Source of the DNA: a virus
Reading direction: 5' to 3' (one strand)
DNA: 23,813 bases
IMG/VR virus record: IMGVR_UViG_3300025030_000418
Coordinates: 1 to 23,813 of that record
Below are positions 7,181 to 15,080 of this stretch, in pieces (position 1 is the first letter of the stretch; each line of letters begins with the position of its first letter). The notes beneath the pieces were generated by a model that had not been told where the DNA came from, made no database searches, and saw nothing but the letters and a program-made list of their open reading frames with translations. The translations under genes and the position numbers were made by a program.

Positions 7181-9057
7181 TATTGACTCCTCACAAAAAT
7201 ATCTGAATTAGGATATTTTACCTGAAAAATTGATGGATCTAAAGACGTAAATACTACTCCATTAATAGTTGCAGACTGTATTCCATAAAAATTATTTGAA
7301 TATTGTTCCCCTGTTGAATCATATTTATTAGTTATTCGCACATCTGACACTGTTCTTACACCATCTACATTGTCCAATAAATTATAGATTTCTGATAATA
7401 TAATTGGCATTCCAATGGACCACTTATCAATTTCGAAGTACTTTTTTAATTCATTTACACACTGCAGGGAAACTTCCCTTTTATTAATTACATTCTGAAA
7501 TACAATTATATCTACATCTATTCCAATATCTATTATATATGCATCTTTTATATTTACCGCATCCGTTACCATTCTATAATTATCTAAATAAAATTTTAGA
7601 TTGTTTTTTATAGCTGCATTTAAAGGTATTAAGTGTTTATTTGAATCATATGCTAAACAATATGCATTTAAAGCTAAAGGATTTATAAATCTTATATTAT
7701 AATTAGTATTATCTTGTATAGTCTTACTATTCAATATCTGTGTATCTTGTTCTATCTTAACCTTAGCCACACTTCCATATTTAGGGTGCATAGAAAGTAT
7801 TCTTATCTCATAATCTTCTCTTGTTACACATCTGTCTTGGGCAGAAAAATATGCTAAGGCATTATTTCTTATATCCTCGATAGTTTCAGCTCCTTTAGAC
7901 CCGACTGCAGGCGTAGAATTTATAACTGCTACTGATGACTTTACTCTATTTAATAAAGCCGCATCTAATCCAGTATCATCGATTTCAACTATTGTTTTTG
8001 TTACAATATTAATATCTCCAGTAGCTACGTTTGCCCTCTCATCAGTACCTCTTACATAGACAATAGTCAACGTTGTATTGTTTGGTATTTGACCATAAGT
8101 TCTAGTACTTAAAAAACTCCGTGGATCAAGTGGCATATTAAAATATGTATATCCAACATTTTTTGGATTAGGAATTATCATTTCATCTGGATATGCAGAT
8201 GTACCTGCACCAAATTGAATTTCTGTTCTTCCATCTGCTCTTATTTTTTTAATAAATCTCTTTGCTACTTTTTTATATCTCAATAAATAGGGTACAGTTC
8301 TACTATATGAAGACAAATTGTCTTGATCTATCAATTCTGTCTTGACACTTTCTAAAATTGTATCTTGTGCTAAATAAGGTACTTGGTACCAATTATTCCT
8401 GTTAGAATCAACAACACTAACTATATCAATAATATCATTATCTGGTAATATAATAGTTAAATATTTTTCTAGAGATGTTATAGTAAAATCTTTTTCTACT
8501 ATTATACCAGAGGATGCAGGTACACTTTTCTTTAATAGAAAATAAGTTACTTCATCTCCTGCTGAGTTCGTCTCATATACTGTTATTTCAGTAGGATATG
8601 AACCAGATTCAGCAAAATCAATTACATCATCCACTCTAAATATTATATCAGAATTAGTTTCTGATACTGCTTTAAGATCAGAAATCCTCAGTGCATATCT
8701 CCAGTCAGGAGTAAAAGGAAATCCTGTTGCTGGAATAACTTGATACACATCTAAAGTAGTATAAGAAACACCTCCTAGTTTAGGTATATAACCAAGTGCA
8801 TATGCTCCATTAATAACATTTGTTTTATTTTGGGCCAATTGTATGAATGATTCTCTTAATTGAATGTCTGTATATAAAGATAGTATATCAGACACGTATG
8901 ATGCTATTTCGATCATCATCATCCCAGTTGAAGCCTGAGAAAAATCTTGATAATCATCTGGAAAATAAACTTTAGTAAAATCAATCAGGTTATTTCTAAT
9001 AGTTTTAAAATCTTTGTTTAAATATAAAACATCCTTCAAAACATTACGTGATGGCAT
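7180..9057 (-). CDS. 6: Baseplate wedge protein gp6-like (baseplate J family), 625 aa
   Basis: This is the counterpart of T4 gp6, which forms the inner ring of the baseplate wedges and links neighbouring wedges. Length is close to T4 gp6 (660 aa). The N-terminus shows the family layout: I-R-N-N-L-I-D-F-T-K (20-29), D-D-Y-Q-D-F (34-39), then M-M-M-I-E-I-A-S-Y-V-S-D-I-L-S-L-Y-T-D (46-64) and the E-S-F-I-Q-L-A helix, with A-L-G-Y-I-P (87-92). In the second half, G-A-E-T-I-E-D-I-R-N-N-A followed by R-C-V-T-R-E-D-Y-E (about 384-410) is the baseplate-J signature. The ATG at 9055-9057 has GGGAG 7 nt upstream inside the preceding endonuclease gene, which overlaps by 14 nt. It follows gp25, as in T4-like phages. 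Confidence 0.92.
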   Translation of the reverse strand: MPSRNVLKDVLYLNKDFKTIRNNLIDFTKVYFPDDYQDFSQASTGMMMIEIASYVSDILSLYTDIQLRESFIQLAQNKTNVINGAYALGYIPKLGGVSYTTLDVYQVIPATGFPFTPDWRYALRISDLKAVSETNSDIIFRVDDVIDFAESGSYPTEITVYETNSAGDEVTYFLLKKSVPASSGIIVEKDFTITSLEKYLTIILPDNDIIDIVSVVDSNRNNWYQVPYLAQDTILESVKTELIDQDNLSSYSRTVPYLLRYKKVAKRFIKKIRADGRTEIQFGAGTSAYPDEMIIPNPKNVGYTYFNMPLDPRSFLSTRTYGQIPNNTTLTIVYVRGTDERANVATGDINIVTKTIVEIDDTGLDAALLNRVKSSVAVINSTPAVGSKGAETIEDIRNNALAYFSAQDRCVTREDYEIRILSMHPKYGSVAKVKIEQDTQILNSKTIQDNTNYNIRFINPLALNAYCLAYDSNKHLIPLNAAIKNNLKFYLDNYRMVTDAVNIKDAYIIDIGIDVDIIVFQNVINKREVSLQCVNELKKYFEIDKWSIGMPIILSEIYNLLDNVDGVRTVSDVRITNKYDSTGEQYSNNFYGIQSATINGVVFTSLDPSIFQVKYPNSDIFVRSQ

Positions 9058-9538
9058 TTTTCATCTCCCATTCTTTAAGTTCTATAAATTTACAACCTAA
9101 ATATTCTATAATTTCCTGTTTTCTTCTTTCATCTTTATCTACGCGTCTTTTATGTGCATTTTCATAATATTCAATCACAACATTTTTAGTCTTATCATAT
9201 CCATCTACCCAATATCCTAGTTCTGGTATTCTATATTCTCCGCCATTTTCTGCGTGTTGAAAATTGTACCCGTTAGCTTTACCATATTCTTCCATTATTT
9301 TACACGCTTCTATATTATAATTGGGCCATATTATACCATTTCTATCTTCAATTCTTTTAATTGCTGATAATCTTAAGCGGGTTTTATGTTCTGATGAAAA
9401 CTTTTTGTTTAAGTTGTTGTGTGCATTATAACAGTGTCGACATTCAGCATTATTAATAATTGCAGCAATTAAGTATTTTCTCTTTCTATAAATAATTTCT
9501 ATATTACACATAGGACAACTTCTTTTAAATTCTGGCAC
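9044..9538 (-). CDS. Homing endonuclease, Vsr/EDxHD-like family, short form with zinc finger (164 aa)
   Basis: It has the same C-terminal nuclease block as the genes at 6314 and 10541 (Y-W-V-D-G-Y-D, V-I-E-Y-Y-E-N-A-H, K-D-E-R-R-K-Q-E-I), preceded by the shared G-K-A-N-G-Y-N-F-Q-H-A-E-N-G-G-E. The N-terminus is a zinc finger (C8-x2-C11, C33-x2-C36) with only one short NUMOD3-like unit, so it is a trimmed version of the family. It starts with GTG at 9536-9538, AAGGA 6-8 nt upstream. It lies between the gp25 and gp6 genes: 9 nt after the gp25 stop, and overlapping the gp6 start by 14 nt. It is probably active in spreading, since the frame and motifs are intact. Confidence 0.85.
   Translation of the reverse strand: MPEFKRSCPMCNIEIIYRKRKYLIAAIINNAECRHCYNAHNNLNKKFSSEHKTRLRLSAIKRIEDRNGIIWPNYNIEACKIMEEYGKANGYNFQHAENGGEYRIPELGYWVDGYDKTKNVVIEYYENAHKRRVDKDERRKQEIIEYLGCKFIELKEWEMKNAIT
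9065..9069 (-). promoter_or_regulatory. Shine-Dalgarno GGGAG for gp6, inside endonuclease codons
   Basis: GGGAG within the GAA TGG GAG codons (E-W-E) of the endonuclease lies 7 nt before the gp6 ATG. The arrangement is the same as at 6335-6339. Confidence 0.7.
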
Positions 9539-9547
9539 TTTATTTCC

Positions 9548-9916
9548 TTATTTAACAGTAATTTCTATCGTTTCCTGTAACGTAGAATTTGCTTTTAAAT
9601 AATATGATACTTTTATATTCAATTCATTTTCGTACCGCTCAATTTCTAAATTATTTAAAACTATTTCTGGCACATATTTTTTAATTTTGCGCTCTATTTC
9701 TAATCTAATAAATTCTTCTAACTCCATAGTTGAAGGAGAAAATAAATATTTATGTAGTCCTAATCCAAACTCTGGACTAAATGGTCTTTCGCCTGGCATT
9801 GTACGAAATAAAATATTTACTTTACTTCTAATAGCATCTACATTTGAATATGTTTTTTTAAAAAATCCATCACTTCCTTTTGTGATCGGATAATCTATAT
9901 TAATCCCAAATGCCAT
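9548..9916 (-). CDS. 25: Baseplate wedge protein gp25-like (122 aa)
   Basis: This is the counterpart of T4 gp25, a small conserved baseplate wedge protein that joins gp6 and gp53 and is required for sheath assembly initiation. Length is typical (T4 132 aa). The family core is plain at residues 35-59: I-L-F-R-T-M-P-G-E-R-P-F-S-P-E-F-G-L-G-L-H-K-Y-L-F, with the E-R-P-F and E-F-G elements. Ahead of it, S-N-V-D-A-I-R-S-K-V is the usual helix. After it comes an E-R-K-I-K-K-Y-V-P-E-I helix. The ATG overlaps the previous stop by one base (TAATG) and has GAGGAG about 10 nt upstream inside that gene, so translation is coupled. The gp25-gp6 order is conserved in T4-like phages and is here split by an endonuclease gene. 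Confidence 0.93.
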   Translation of the reverse strand: MAFGINIDYPITKGSDGFFKKTYSNVDAIRSKVNILFRTMPGERPFSPEFGLGLHKYLFSPSTMELEEFIRLEIERKIKKYVPEIVLNNLEIERYENELNIKVSYYLKANSTLQETIEITVK

Positions 9917-10527
9917 TACTTTATCACTCCTCTTCTAACCTTAGATTTTTCTTCAGTTGTTTTTAGTAATTCACTATAATCTCTTGTGAATGCTGACATT
10001 AATGCATCATTATTAGGTTGATGTATTATTGTAGATGGATCAACCTGTGATAAATCCACAGAATCTTCTGGATTATCAGAAACTATATCAGATGATACAG
10101 TATGTTTACTTAATGGAAGACTTTCATCTATAAGTTTTCCTGAGCCTCTCATATTAGATTTTGCAAACGCATAACTTTCGTTCTGTAGTGCAGCCATATC
10201 TATTTGTGCATTATTCAAATTAGCTATTGTAGATATAGCAGTTTTCTTTAAAATATTATCTAACAGTGGATTCTTAGAAAATGTTTTTCCTTGTATTTGT
10301 TGCTTTACAAGAACTTCTTCTTCTAAATCCTCATCTTCTGAAAATAAACTAGATAAACTAGTATTTATTCTAGTCTTCTTTAATGAAGACTCTCTAAGTA
10401 ATAATTTATCTATTCTTTTAGAAACTATTTTTTCTACTAATACATCAAATTCCTGTGAGTTCAAAACTCTTTTTAACCGTTTCTGCACAATTAAATCAAT
10501 TAATTTGGCAAGTTTTATATTGTCCAT
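9916..10527 (-). CDS. Unrecognised protein of the baseplate operon (203 aa)
   Basis: I do not recognise it. Residues 1-50 are a basic, helical N-terminus (I-D-L-I-V-Q-K-R-L-K-R-V-L, then V-S-K-R-I-D-K-L-L-L). An acidic patch follows (S-E-D-E-D-L-E-E-E-V, about 63-72), and the rest is low in hydrophobic residues and probably partly disordered. There is no signal peptide, membrane segment or Cys motif. It overlaps gp25 by one base and starts with ATG 4 nt after AGGAC. A place between the hub and gp25 genes suggests a small baseplate component or assembly factor, but that is inference from position only. Confidence 0.6.
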   Translation of the reverse strand: MDNIKLAKLIDLIVQKRLKRVLNSQEFDVLVEKIVSKRIDKLLLRESSLKKTRINTSLSSLFSEDEDLEEEVLVKQQIQGKTFSKNPLLDNILKKTAISTIANLNNAQIDMAALQNESYAFAKSNMRGSGKLIDESLPLSKHTVSSDIVSDNPEDSVDLSQVDPSTIIHQPNNDALMSAFTRDYSELLKTTEEKSKVRRGVIK

Positions 10528-10540
10528 AAATGTCCTATGT

Positions 10541-11092
10541 TTATTCTTTAATTTCTATAAATTCACAATCTAAGTAACTGATGATTTCTTGTTTTCTTTT
10601 TTCATCTCGTTCCTCATAATATTTATGAGCTTTCTCATAATATTCTATTACCACGTTCTTAGTATTATCATATCCATCTACCCAGTAACCTAAGTCTGGT
10701 ATACGAAATTCTCCACCATTTTCAGCGTGTTGGAATAAATAACCGTTAGCTTTACCATATTCTTCTATTATAGGAATAGATTTTGGATTATAAAATGGAA
10801 TTAGTTGATTTCCATTTAATTTATTTTCTTCTATTCTTTTTATAGCTGACAACCGCATTTTTATTTTAGTTTCTTCAGAGTGCTGTTTTCCAAGCATACC
10901 CATTGAACTAGGTTTACCTTTGTTATCAATAGATATTTTTTTTCTAGTTTCTTCTGAAAGAACTTTACCTTTCTTCGCCTCAGACATTTTTTTCTTAGTT
11001 TCTTCTGAAAGTATTCTACCCTTTTGTACCTTAGACATATTTTTTCTAGCTTCTTCTGAGAATGGTTTTCTAGTATAGACTCCACTTGGCAT
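10541..11092 (-). CDS. Homing endonuclease, Vsr/EDxHD-like family, with four NUMOD3 repeats (183 aa)
   Basis: The N-terminal half is a run of NUMOD3 units of the form S-E-E-T-R-K-K-I-S-x-x-x-K-G-K at about residues 12-75, which wrap DNA in homing endonucleases. The second half is the shared nuclease block (L-G-Y-W-V-D-G-Y-D, V-I-E-Y-Y-E-K-A-H, R-D-E-K-R-K-Q-E-I) and ends E-F-I-E-I-K-E, without the E-W-E tail of its paralogues at 6314 and 9044. ATG 11090-11092 has AAGGAAA about 7 nt upstream. It is the first gene after a copy of the recurrent intergenic module, so it may have its own promoter. It stands between two unrecognised structural-operon genes. Confidence 0.85.
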   Translation of the reverse strand: MPSGVYTRKPFSEEARKNMSKVQKGRILSEETKKKMSEAKKGKVLSEETRKKISIDNKGKPSSMGMLGKQHSEETKIKMRLSAIKRIEENKLNGNQLIPFYNPKSIPIIEEYGKANGYLFQHAENGGEFRIPDLGYWVDGYDNTKNVVIEYYEKAHKYYEERDEKRKQEIISYLDCEFIEIKE

Positions 11093-11110
11093 AAATTGTT
11101 TCCTTAATTT

Positions 11111-11141
11111 TATAAATATAAATATGTTCTTTTTATTTTTT
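11111..11141 (-). promoter_or_regulatory. Recurrent intergenic module, copy 1 (candidate promoter)
   Basis: Read on the minus strand, the stop codon of the gene at 11142 is followed by AAAAAATAAAAAG and, 4 nt after the A-rich tract, by ATATTTATA, here extended to a tandem ATATTTATATTTATA. The last TATTTATA ends 18 nt before the ATG of the endonuclease gene, leaving room for its AAGGAAA. The reverse complement contains TATAAATA, the T4 late-promoter consensus, so direction is ambiguous. Confidence 0.45.
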
Positions 11142-11654
11142 TTACCTAATTCCGCTCCAGGGGTATCCTATGGGTACGATGGTACCCATAACATATGTCA
11201 TTGCAGTATTTATTCCTGATACTGAAAAAGTGTGTAATTTAAATGCAGTTATCATATTTTTTGCTAATAACTTAGACGCCATTGAATTTCTTATCTGGAA
11301 ATTTAGTGGAGCTCCTGGATTTATTACAATATTAGAAACTACAGAAACTGTTCCAGGTGGAGGCATAATAGTATCAACTATAACTGCTCTCCAGTATAAC
11401 AATATTCCAGAACTAATTAATGAAACTATAGTTGATATACTGCCTGCTCTACCTGATTTAAGAGCACGCTTAATAAAATCTTCTAATATTGATTTATTAG
11501 ATTTTATTATACGATTTTTGTATATAGTTTCTCCAGTTTTAATATATCTGTCATATAGATCTGAGATTCTTCTAGCTGCATCATCTTCTGATTTCGCTAT
11601 TCTACTATCAAAATAATTTGCTAATTCATTCTCAAAACTTGACCATTGAATCAT
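11142..11654 (-). CDS. Unrecognised structural-operon protein (170 aa)
   Basis: I do not recognise a family. The N-terminal ~70 residues are a charged helical region (F-E-N-E-L-A-N-Y-F-D, then D-L-Y-D-R-Y-I-K-T-G). Residues about 72-100 are apolar (I-S-T-I-V-S-L-I-S-S-G-I-L-L-Y-W-R-A-V-I-V), followed by P-P-P-G-T-V and N-P-G-A-P-L-N-F. The apolar stretch could be a buried helix or a membrane segment. The C-terminus ends P-I-G-Y-P-W-S-G-I-R. The ATG follows the TAA of the hub gene with no gap (stop 11655-11657), indicating tight coupling. Its place right after the hub gene makes a hub- or tail-tube-associated role likely, by position only. Confidence 0.65.
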   Translation of the reverse strand: MIQWSSFENELANYFDSRIAKSEDDAARRISDLYDRYIKTGETIYKNRIIKSNKSILEDFIKRALKSGRAGSISTIVSLISSGILLYWRAVIVDTIMPPPGTVSVVSNIVINPGAPLNFQIRNSMASKLLAKNMITAFKLHTFSVSGINTAMTYVMGTIVPIGYPWSGIR

Positions 11655-12866
11655 TTATATAGTCCGGTTAGTTTTACTTAATATCTTATTTAATTTAATT
11701 TTAAGACCTTTATATTTAGCAGAATTTACTGGAGGACCAGATGGTCCTGATCCAGTTGGATGCGTTTCTGTAGCCAGTTCATCTAACAGTTCTTTAAACC
11801 AAGTTACTAATTCATCACCTAATACCATATGTTCTTTTGCATCCTTACCTAATAATATTTCTTTACTATCAATATACATTCCATTCTGAGCTTGAATGTT
11901 TAATTTGTTAACTGTTGTTATTCCTATATCTTTATAACAATCTAAAGCAATATATCCATTTGTACAAAATGACATTCCTTTATTAGAAAAAAATAACTGA
12001 TCGTTCTTTTTAGAATTAAATATTATTCCATCTGTATTTATTATTACTTGGTTACCATCATAAGTTGGAGTATCTTTTACAGATTTTAGGTGATATGCTT
12101 TTCCTTGAGTTATTGGTTGTATATCAACTTTTTCATTTGATAGAAACCACATTGAAGTAGGTACATTGTTTATGTCTTCTATATACACTTCACCTATATT
12201 TAATGAATCAACTTCTGGAACCTGACCAACTGTAATTTTAATATTTGGTAGATTAGTCTTAGGATTATTTCCCAACCGAATAGTTTGTCCGAATCTTCCT
12301 CTTAATAAAACATCTCCTTCTGATGGTTCTATAGGTTTAATTTTATCATTTGCATCTTTAAACGTATCTCCTAAATCATCTTCTTTTCCTTCTTTTTTTG
12401 GTATATTGGTGTCTGATGTATTAGAATATCCTGTTCCCGTACCACTTTTATCCTCAACAGGAGAATTACTTATTCCTGGATATGAATTATTGCTAATATT
12501 ATTATCATAATTCAATGAACCATAATAAAAAAATCTTCCTAATAATTTTATTACATGAACAATTTCATGTTTTACGGGATATGAAATTAAATATGAGTTG
12601 ATTGGCCAAGCCCATGTTAAGTTAACCTCATCATTACTTTTCTCCAAACCAATCAATTTAATTTTAACCTTACCTATATCATCATTGCCTAAAAAATCTA
12701 CATGCTTTGAATTTAATATAATATCTATTACCTCAGCAGTTTCTATTTGAGAAAAATCACTTTGATCTGCTGAGTTCGTCGAAGTGAATACAGAATTAGG
12801 AGTTGATAATCCCATATCCCGTCTATATTGTATGCTAGATCCAGTACTTTTATTTACTTGTGTCAT
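11655..12866 (-). CDS. 5: Baseplate hub/central spike protein, gp5-like (403 aa)
   Basis: Probable central hub/spike that pierces the outer membrane. Residues about 45-115 form a likely OB-fold (V-I-D-I-I-L-N, then I-G-K-V-K-I-K-L-I-G, then P-V-K-H-E-I-V-H-V). A low-complexity Gly/Asn/Asp linker (125-175) follows. Then comes G-D-V-L-L-R-G-R-F-G-Q-T-I-R-L-G (184-199), a signature I know from gp5-like hubs of marine T4-like phages. The C-terminal part has short beta repeats (D-G-I-I-F-N-S, then G-I-T-T-V-N-K-L-N-I-Q-A) fitting a spike beta-helix, and near 372-382 H-P-T-G-S-G-P-S-G-P-P, common in phage spikes. No lysozyme domain is visible, unlike T4 gp5. It overlaps the preceding gene by 17 nt. 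The hub identification is good; strict gp5 orthology is less certain. Confidence 0.78.
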   Translation of the reverse strand: MTQVNKSTGSSIQYRRDMGLSTPNSVFTSTNSADQSDFSQIETAEVIDIILNSKHVDFLGNDDIGKVKIKLIGLEKSNDEVNLTWAWPINSYLISYPVKHEIVHVIKLLGRFFYYGSLNYDNNISNNSYPGISNSPVEDKSGTGTGYSNTSDTNIPKKEGKEDDLGDTFKDANDKIKPIEPSEGDVLLRGRFGQTIRLGNNPKTNLPNIKITVGQVPEVDSLNIGEVYIEDINNVPTSMWFLSNEKVDIQPITQGKAYHLKSVKDTPTYDGNQVIINTDGIIFNSKKNDQLFFSNKGMSFCTNGYIALDCYKDIGITTVNKLNIQAQNGMYIDSKEILLGKDAKEHMVLGDELVTWFKELLDELATETHPTGSGPSGPPVNSAKYKGLKIKLNKILSKTNRTI

Positions 12867-13356
12867 TATTTTTACTTACATTTTGTATTAATTGTTTATC
12901 ATTAGAATTAATTTTTTCTTTAGCCAATTTTACTTTTTCTTCTAATTGTTTTAATGATTCATTTATTTCGTCATTATTAGCTGCTATTAAATCTGGAGTG
13001 TTACCTACTATTTGACGTTTTTCTTCTTCTGTAATAAACGGTTGCATAGGGTTTGTACCCATAAACCCAACTGGCTTATCTAATAAGCGTTGAATTATAG
13101 TTGCGAGTTTAACCAACTGATCGTCATTCTTTACTGAAATTTCTAATACTTCTTTCAAAATAGGCATCAAGATAGAAGTATCTGTAATGTTGGTCATTAA
13201 ATTTTTAACAGAATCTAATATAGCATCTATATTTTTTTGTTTAGATTTTGAATTGGTATAAATATCGGCAAATACATCTGATAATGATTTACCTAAAAAA
13301 ATCACACTATCCTTTGTTAGAGATTCTGTCATTATTTTTCCATTTACATTTGTCAT
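12850..13356 (-). CDS. Unrecognised helical protein upstream of the hub gene (168 aa)
   Basis: Predominantly helical, no Cys, no membrane segment. It has a possible coiled coil at the C-terminus (N-D-E-I-N-E-S-L-K-Q-L-E-E-K-V-K-L-A-K-E). ATG 13354-13356 has AGGTGG 4 nt upstream; a second ATG at 13330-13332 has no good ribosome site. The start lies inside the GIY-YIG gene (50-nt overlap in another frame), and the end overlaps the hub gene by 17 nt. It is the first non-mobile gene of the structural operon. A tail assembly factor or tape-measure-like accessory would fit, but no family is visible. Confidence 0.65.
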   Translation of the reverse strand: MTNVNGKIMTESLTKDSVIFLGKSLSDVFADIYTNSKSKQKNIDAILDSVKNLMTNITDTSILMPILKEVLEISVKNDDQLVKLATIIQRLLDKPVGFMGTNPMQPFITEEEKRQIVGNTPDLIAANNDEINESLKQLEEKVKLAKEKINSNDKQLIQNVSKNNDTSK

Positions 13357-14197
13357 TATGCCACCTAATTAAATTTAAAAGACTACACTTAATACCACAG
13401 TATACACACGTTTCTTTAGGACGATTCAACATACTATTTTTTAAGTTTTCCTTATGTTCTTTTGAAAATTTTCTACCTTTCAACGCTTCAGATAATTTAT
13501 TGCCCATTTCCATTAATTTTTTATTTGCAATTTCTTCACCAAACTTCTTCAACCAAATATTATATTGGTTTGTCCCATACATTAGATGATCATGTCCACG
13601 CTTTATTGAATTATTTTTTATTGATGTTTTTAAATAGCGCTCATACCTCTCTCTATATCTTTTATTCGCCTCTTCGTAACCATATTTCTTTGTTAAAATC
13701 TCCATAGTACTCCCTTGAAATTTTCTACGCGTGTAAGTATGTTTATGTCTCATATTATTTTTCCACTCTTTAGTAAAAGGTGGACGTGATTTGCCCCTCA
13801 GTCTATCTGCAAATTTTGATTTATTTTCTATTACTTCTGGACGTTTAAGGGATTCTCTGACTCCAATTGATATTTTTTCTTTATGTTCTACTGAGAGTTT
13901 TTTACCTTTCCTTGGACTCTGACATCCAGCGAATCCTCCCTCTCCACCATCACTAATATTGTATCCAATAGGAGGAAATGAATTAAATTTTTTAATAAAA
14001 TATTTTTCCTTCTTGTTTAACTCTGTCTCTGTAGAACATTCGGCTAAAATTTCTTTTTTAAAACATTTCTTACCATACTTCTGTATAGCATATTTGATCA
14101 ATTTTCCCGATCCAAAATAATTATCATCATTTTTGATATTCTTTCCAATATAAATTTTATTATTAATTAAATTGGTTATCATATAAATGTTGCTCAT
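13307..14197 (-). CDS. GIY-YIG homing endonuclease with NUMOD-type repeats and C-terminal zinc finger (296 aa)
   Basis: The nuclease domain is textbook: N-I-Y-M-I-T-N (3-9) and K-I-Y-I-G-K-N (14-20) are the two signature strands, then Y-F-G-S-G, a catalytic Glu near residue 64 (N-K-K-E-K-Y-F-I) and N-I-S-D-G-G-E-G-G closing the domain. NUMOD3-like units follow (S-V-E-H-K-E-K-I-S-I-G; later F-S-K-E-H-K-E-N-L-K-N-S). The end holds C-V-Y-C-G with R-W-H-N-D-K-C, a zinc finger. ATG with AAAGGA 5 nt upstream. It stands just after the terminator that closes the gp55 operon, first in the structural operon, and its last 50 nt overlap the start of the next gene. It is intact. Confidence 0.92.
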   Translation of the reverse strand: MSNIYMITNLINNKIYIGKNIKNDDNYFGSGKLIKYAIQKYGKKCFKKEILAECSTETELNKKEKYFIKKFNSFPPIGYNISDGGEGGFAGCQSPRKGKKLSVEHKEKISIGVRESLKRPEVIENKSKFADRLRGKSRPPFTKEWKNNMRHKHTYTRRKFQGSTMEILTKKYGYEEANKRYRERYERYLKTSIKNNSIKRGHDHLMYGTNQYNIWLKKFGEEIANKKLMEMGNKLSEALKGRKFSKEHKENLKNSMLNRPKETCVYCGIKCSLLNLIRWHNDKCKWKNNDRISNKG

Positions 14198-14252
14198 ATT
14201 GTTCCTTTAGAAGTTTCAAAATAACTTATTTTTAATATATATGCCCGGACAT

Positions 14253-14280
14253 AAAAAATGCCTGATATCAGGCGTTTTTA
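14253..14280. terminator. Bidirectional-looking rho-independent terminator
   Basis: The perfect palindrome GCCTGATATCAGGC (14260-14273; 5-bp stem with 4-nt loop) is followed on the minus strand by ATTTTTT and on the plus strand by GTTTTTA. It lies 27 nt after the stop of the gp55-like gene and before the structural operon, so its working direction is most likely minus. Confidence 0.75.
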
Positions 14281-14306
14281 TAAAAATAATTATTTAAAAT
14301 ATTACA

Positions 14307-15080
14307 TTATTTAAAAAATACACCACTATTTCTGACTATAATACCATATTTCATAGATATTTCCCCGGTAGAATTATATTCATGTAATAAATGACAATAT
14401 ATGGACTTCATTTTGTTCAATATCCGTGTAATATTCTGTGCTCTACTGTTCGTCAGTTCTTTAATTAAAATATAAATATTTTTCTTATTAAAATTTTCAA
14501 TATCTTCATAGTTCTGTATTAACTGAAGTATTGCATACCCTATCTTTAAATCAACCTGTTTCTTAAATATCTTTTGTAAATTGTTATCAAAAAATTCTAT
14601 TATCATACCTACAAACTCTTTTTTTTCATCTTGAAAATTATCATATTCAACATGAAAATCTTTAATATCTAACGTTCTATTAATATCATCTTTTGACTCT
14701 TCTAAATTTATTCTAACCTCAGATTTTAATTTATTAAAGTTACTGTTGTTAGATATAATTAGATAGTTCCTTGCAGCATAAGTAAAATATGAAAATGCAT
14801 TTCCTTTTGCTATATCATACTTTTCTAGGTTCAACATCAGATGAGAAACTACTTCAACTTTTTTATTTCTAAATGTATCTGTAACATAAGGAAATTTCCA
14901 ATTATTTAATACATTTTCTGCTAGCTTTTCAAAAGAATACTTTATCCTAGTATTATAAATTTTATTTCGCGTCGTATGATCGTCTGACCTCACATATTCT
15001 ACGATTGCATCGTTTACTTCTGGCGGAAAATACATAACCTTTCTATTTTTAGGAATAATAGTTGTTTTATTTTTTATCAT
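14307..15080 (-). CDS. 55: gp55-like late-transcription sigma factor (257 aa)
   Basis: Resembles T4 gp55, the minimal sigma factor that directs host RNA polymerase to late promoters (TATAAATA in T4). The diagnostic part is residues about 16-110 from this start: F-P-P-E-V-N-D-A-I-V-E-Y, a helix rich in Leu/Ala, F-P-Y-V-T-D-T-F-R, then Y-D-I-A-K-G-N-A-F-S-Y-F-T-Y-A-A-R-N-Y-L-I (88-108), which corresponds to the sigma region 2 core 'F-D-P-x-x-x-x-x-x-A-Y-F-T' of gp55. The C-terminal half is helical and basic. T4 gp55 is 185 aa, so this one is longer. The start is uncertain: ATG 15078-15080 is chosen, while a GTG at 15105-15107 in the same frame (9 more codons) is possible. It overlaps the preceding gene and is last before the terminator. 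Confidence 0.75.
   Translation of the reverse strand: MIKNKTTIIPKNRKVMYFPPEVNDAIVEYVRSDDHTTRNKIYNTRIKYSFEKLAENVLNNWKFPYVTDTFRNKKVEVVSHLMLNLEKYDIAKGNAFSYFTYAARNYLIISNNSNFNKLKSEVRINLEESKDDINRTLDIKDFHVEYDNFQDEKKEFVGMIIEFFDNNLQKIFKKQVDLKIGYAILQLIQNYEDIENFNKKNIYILIKELTNSRAQNITRILNKMKSIYCHLLHEYNSTGEISMKYGIIVRNSGVFFK

Noticed and set aside
10861-11085. 74-codon minus-strand frame inside the endonuclease at 10541
   Set aside because: It is a frame shadow of the NUMOD3 repeats; its Lys-rich periodicity comes from the repeat units.
11170-11616. 148-codon plus-strand frame opposite the gene at 11142
   Set aside because: It mirrors the minus-strand gene, which has tight operon spacing; no other plus-strand gene exists and no ribosome site is seen.
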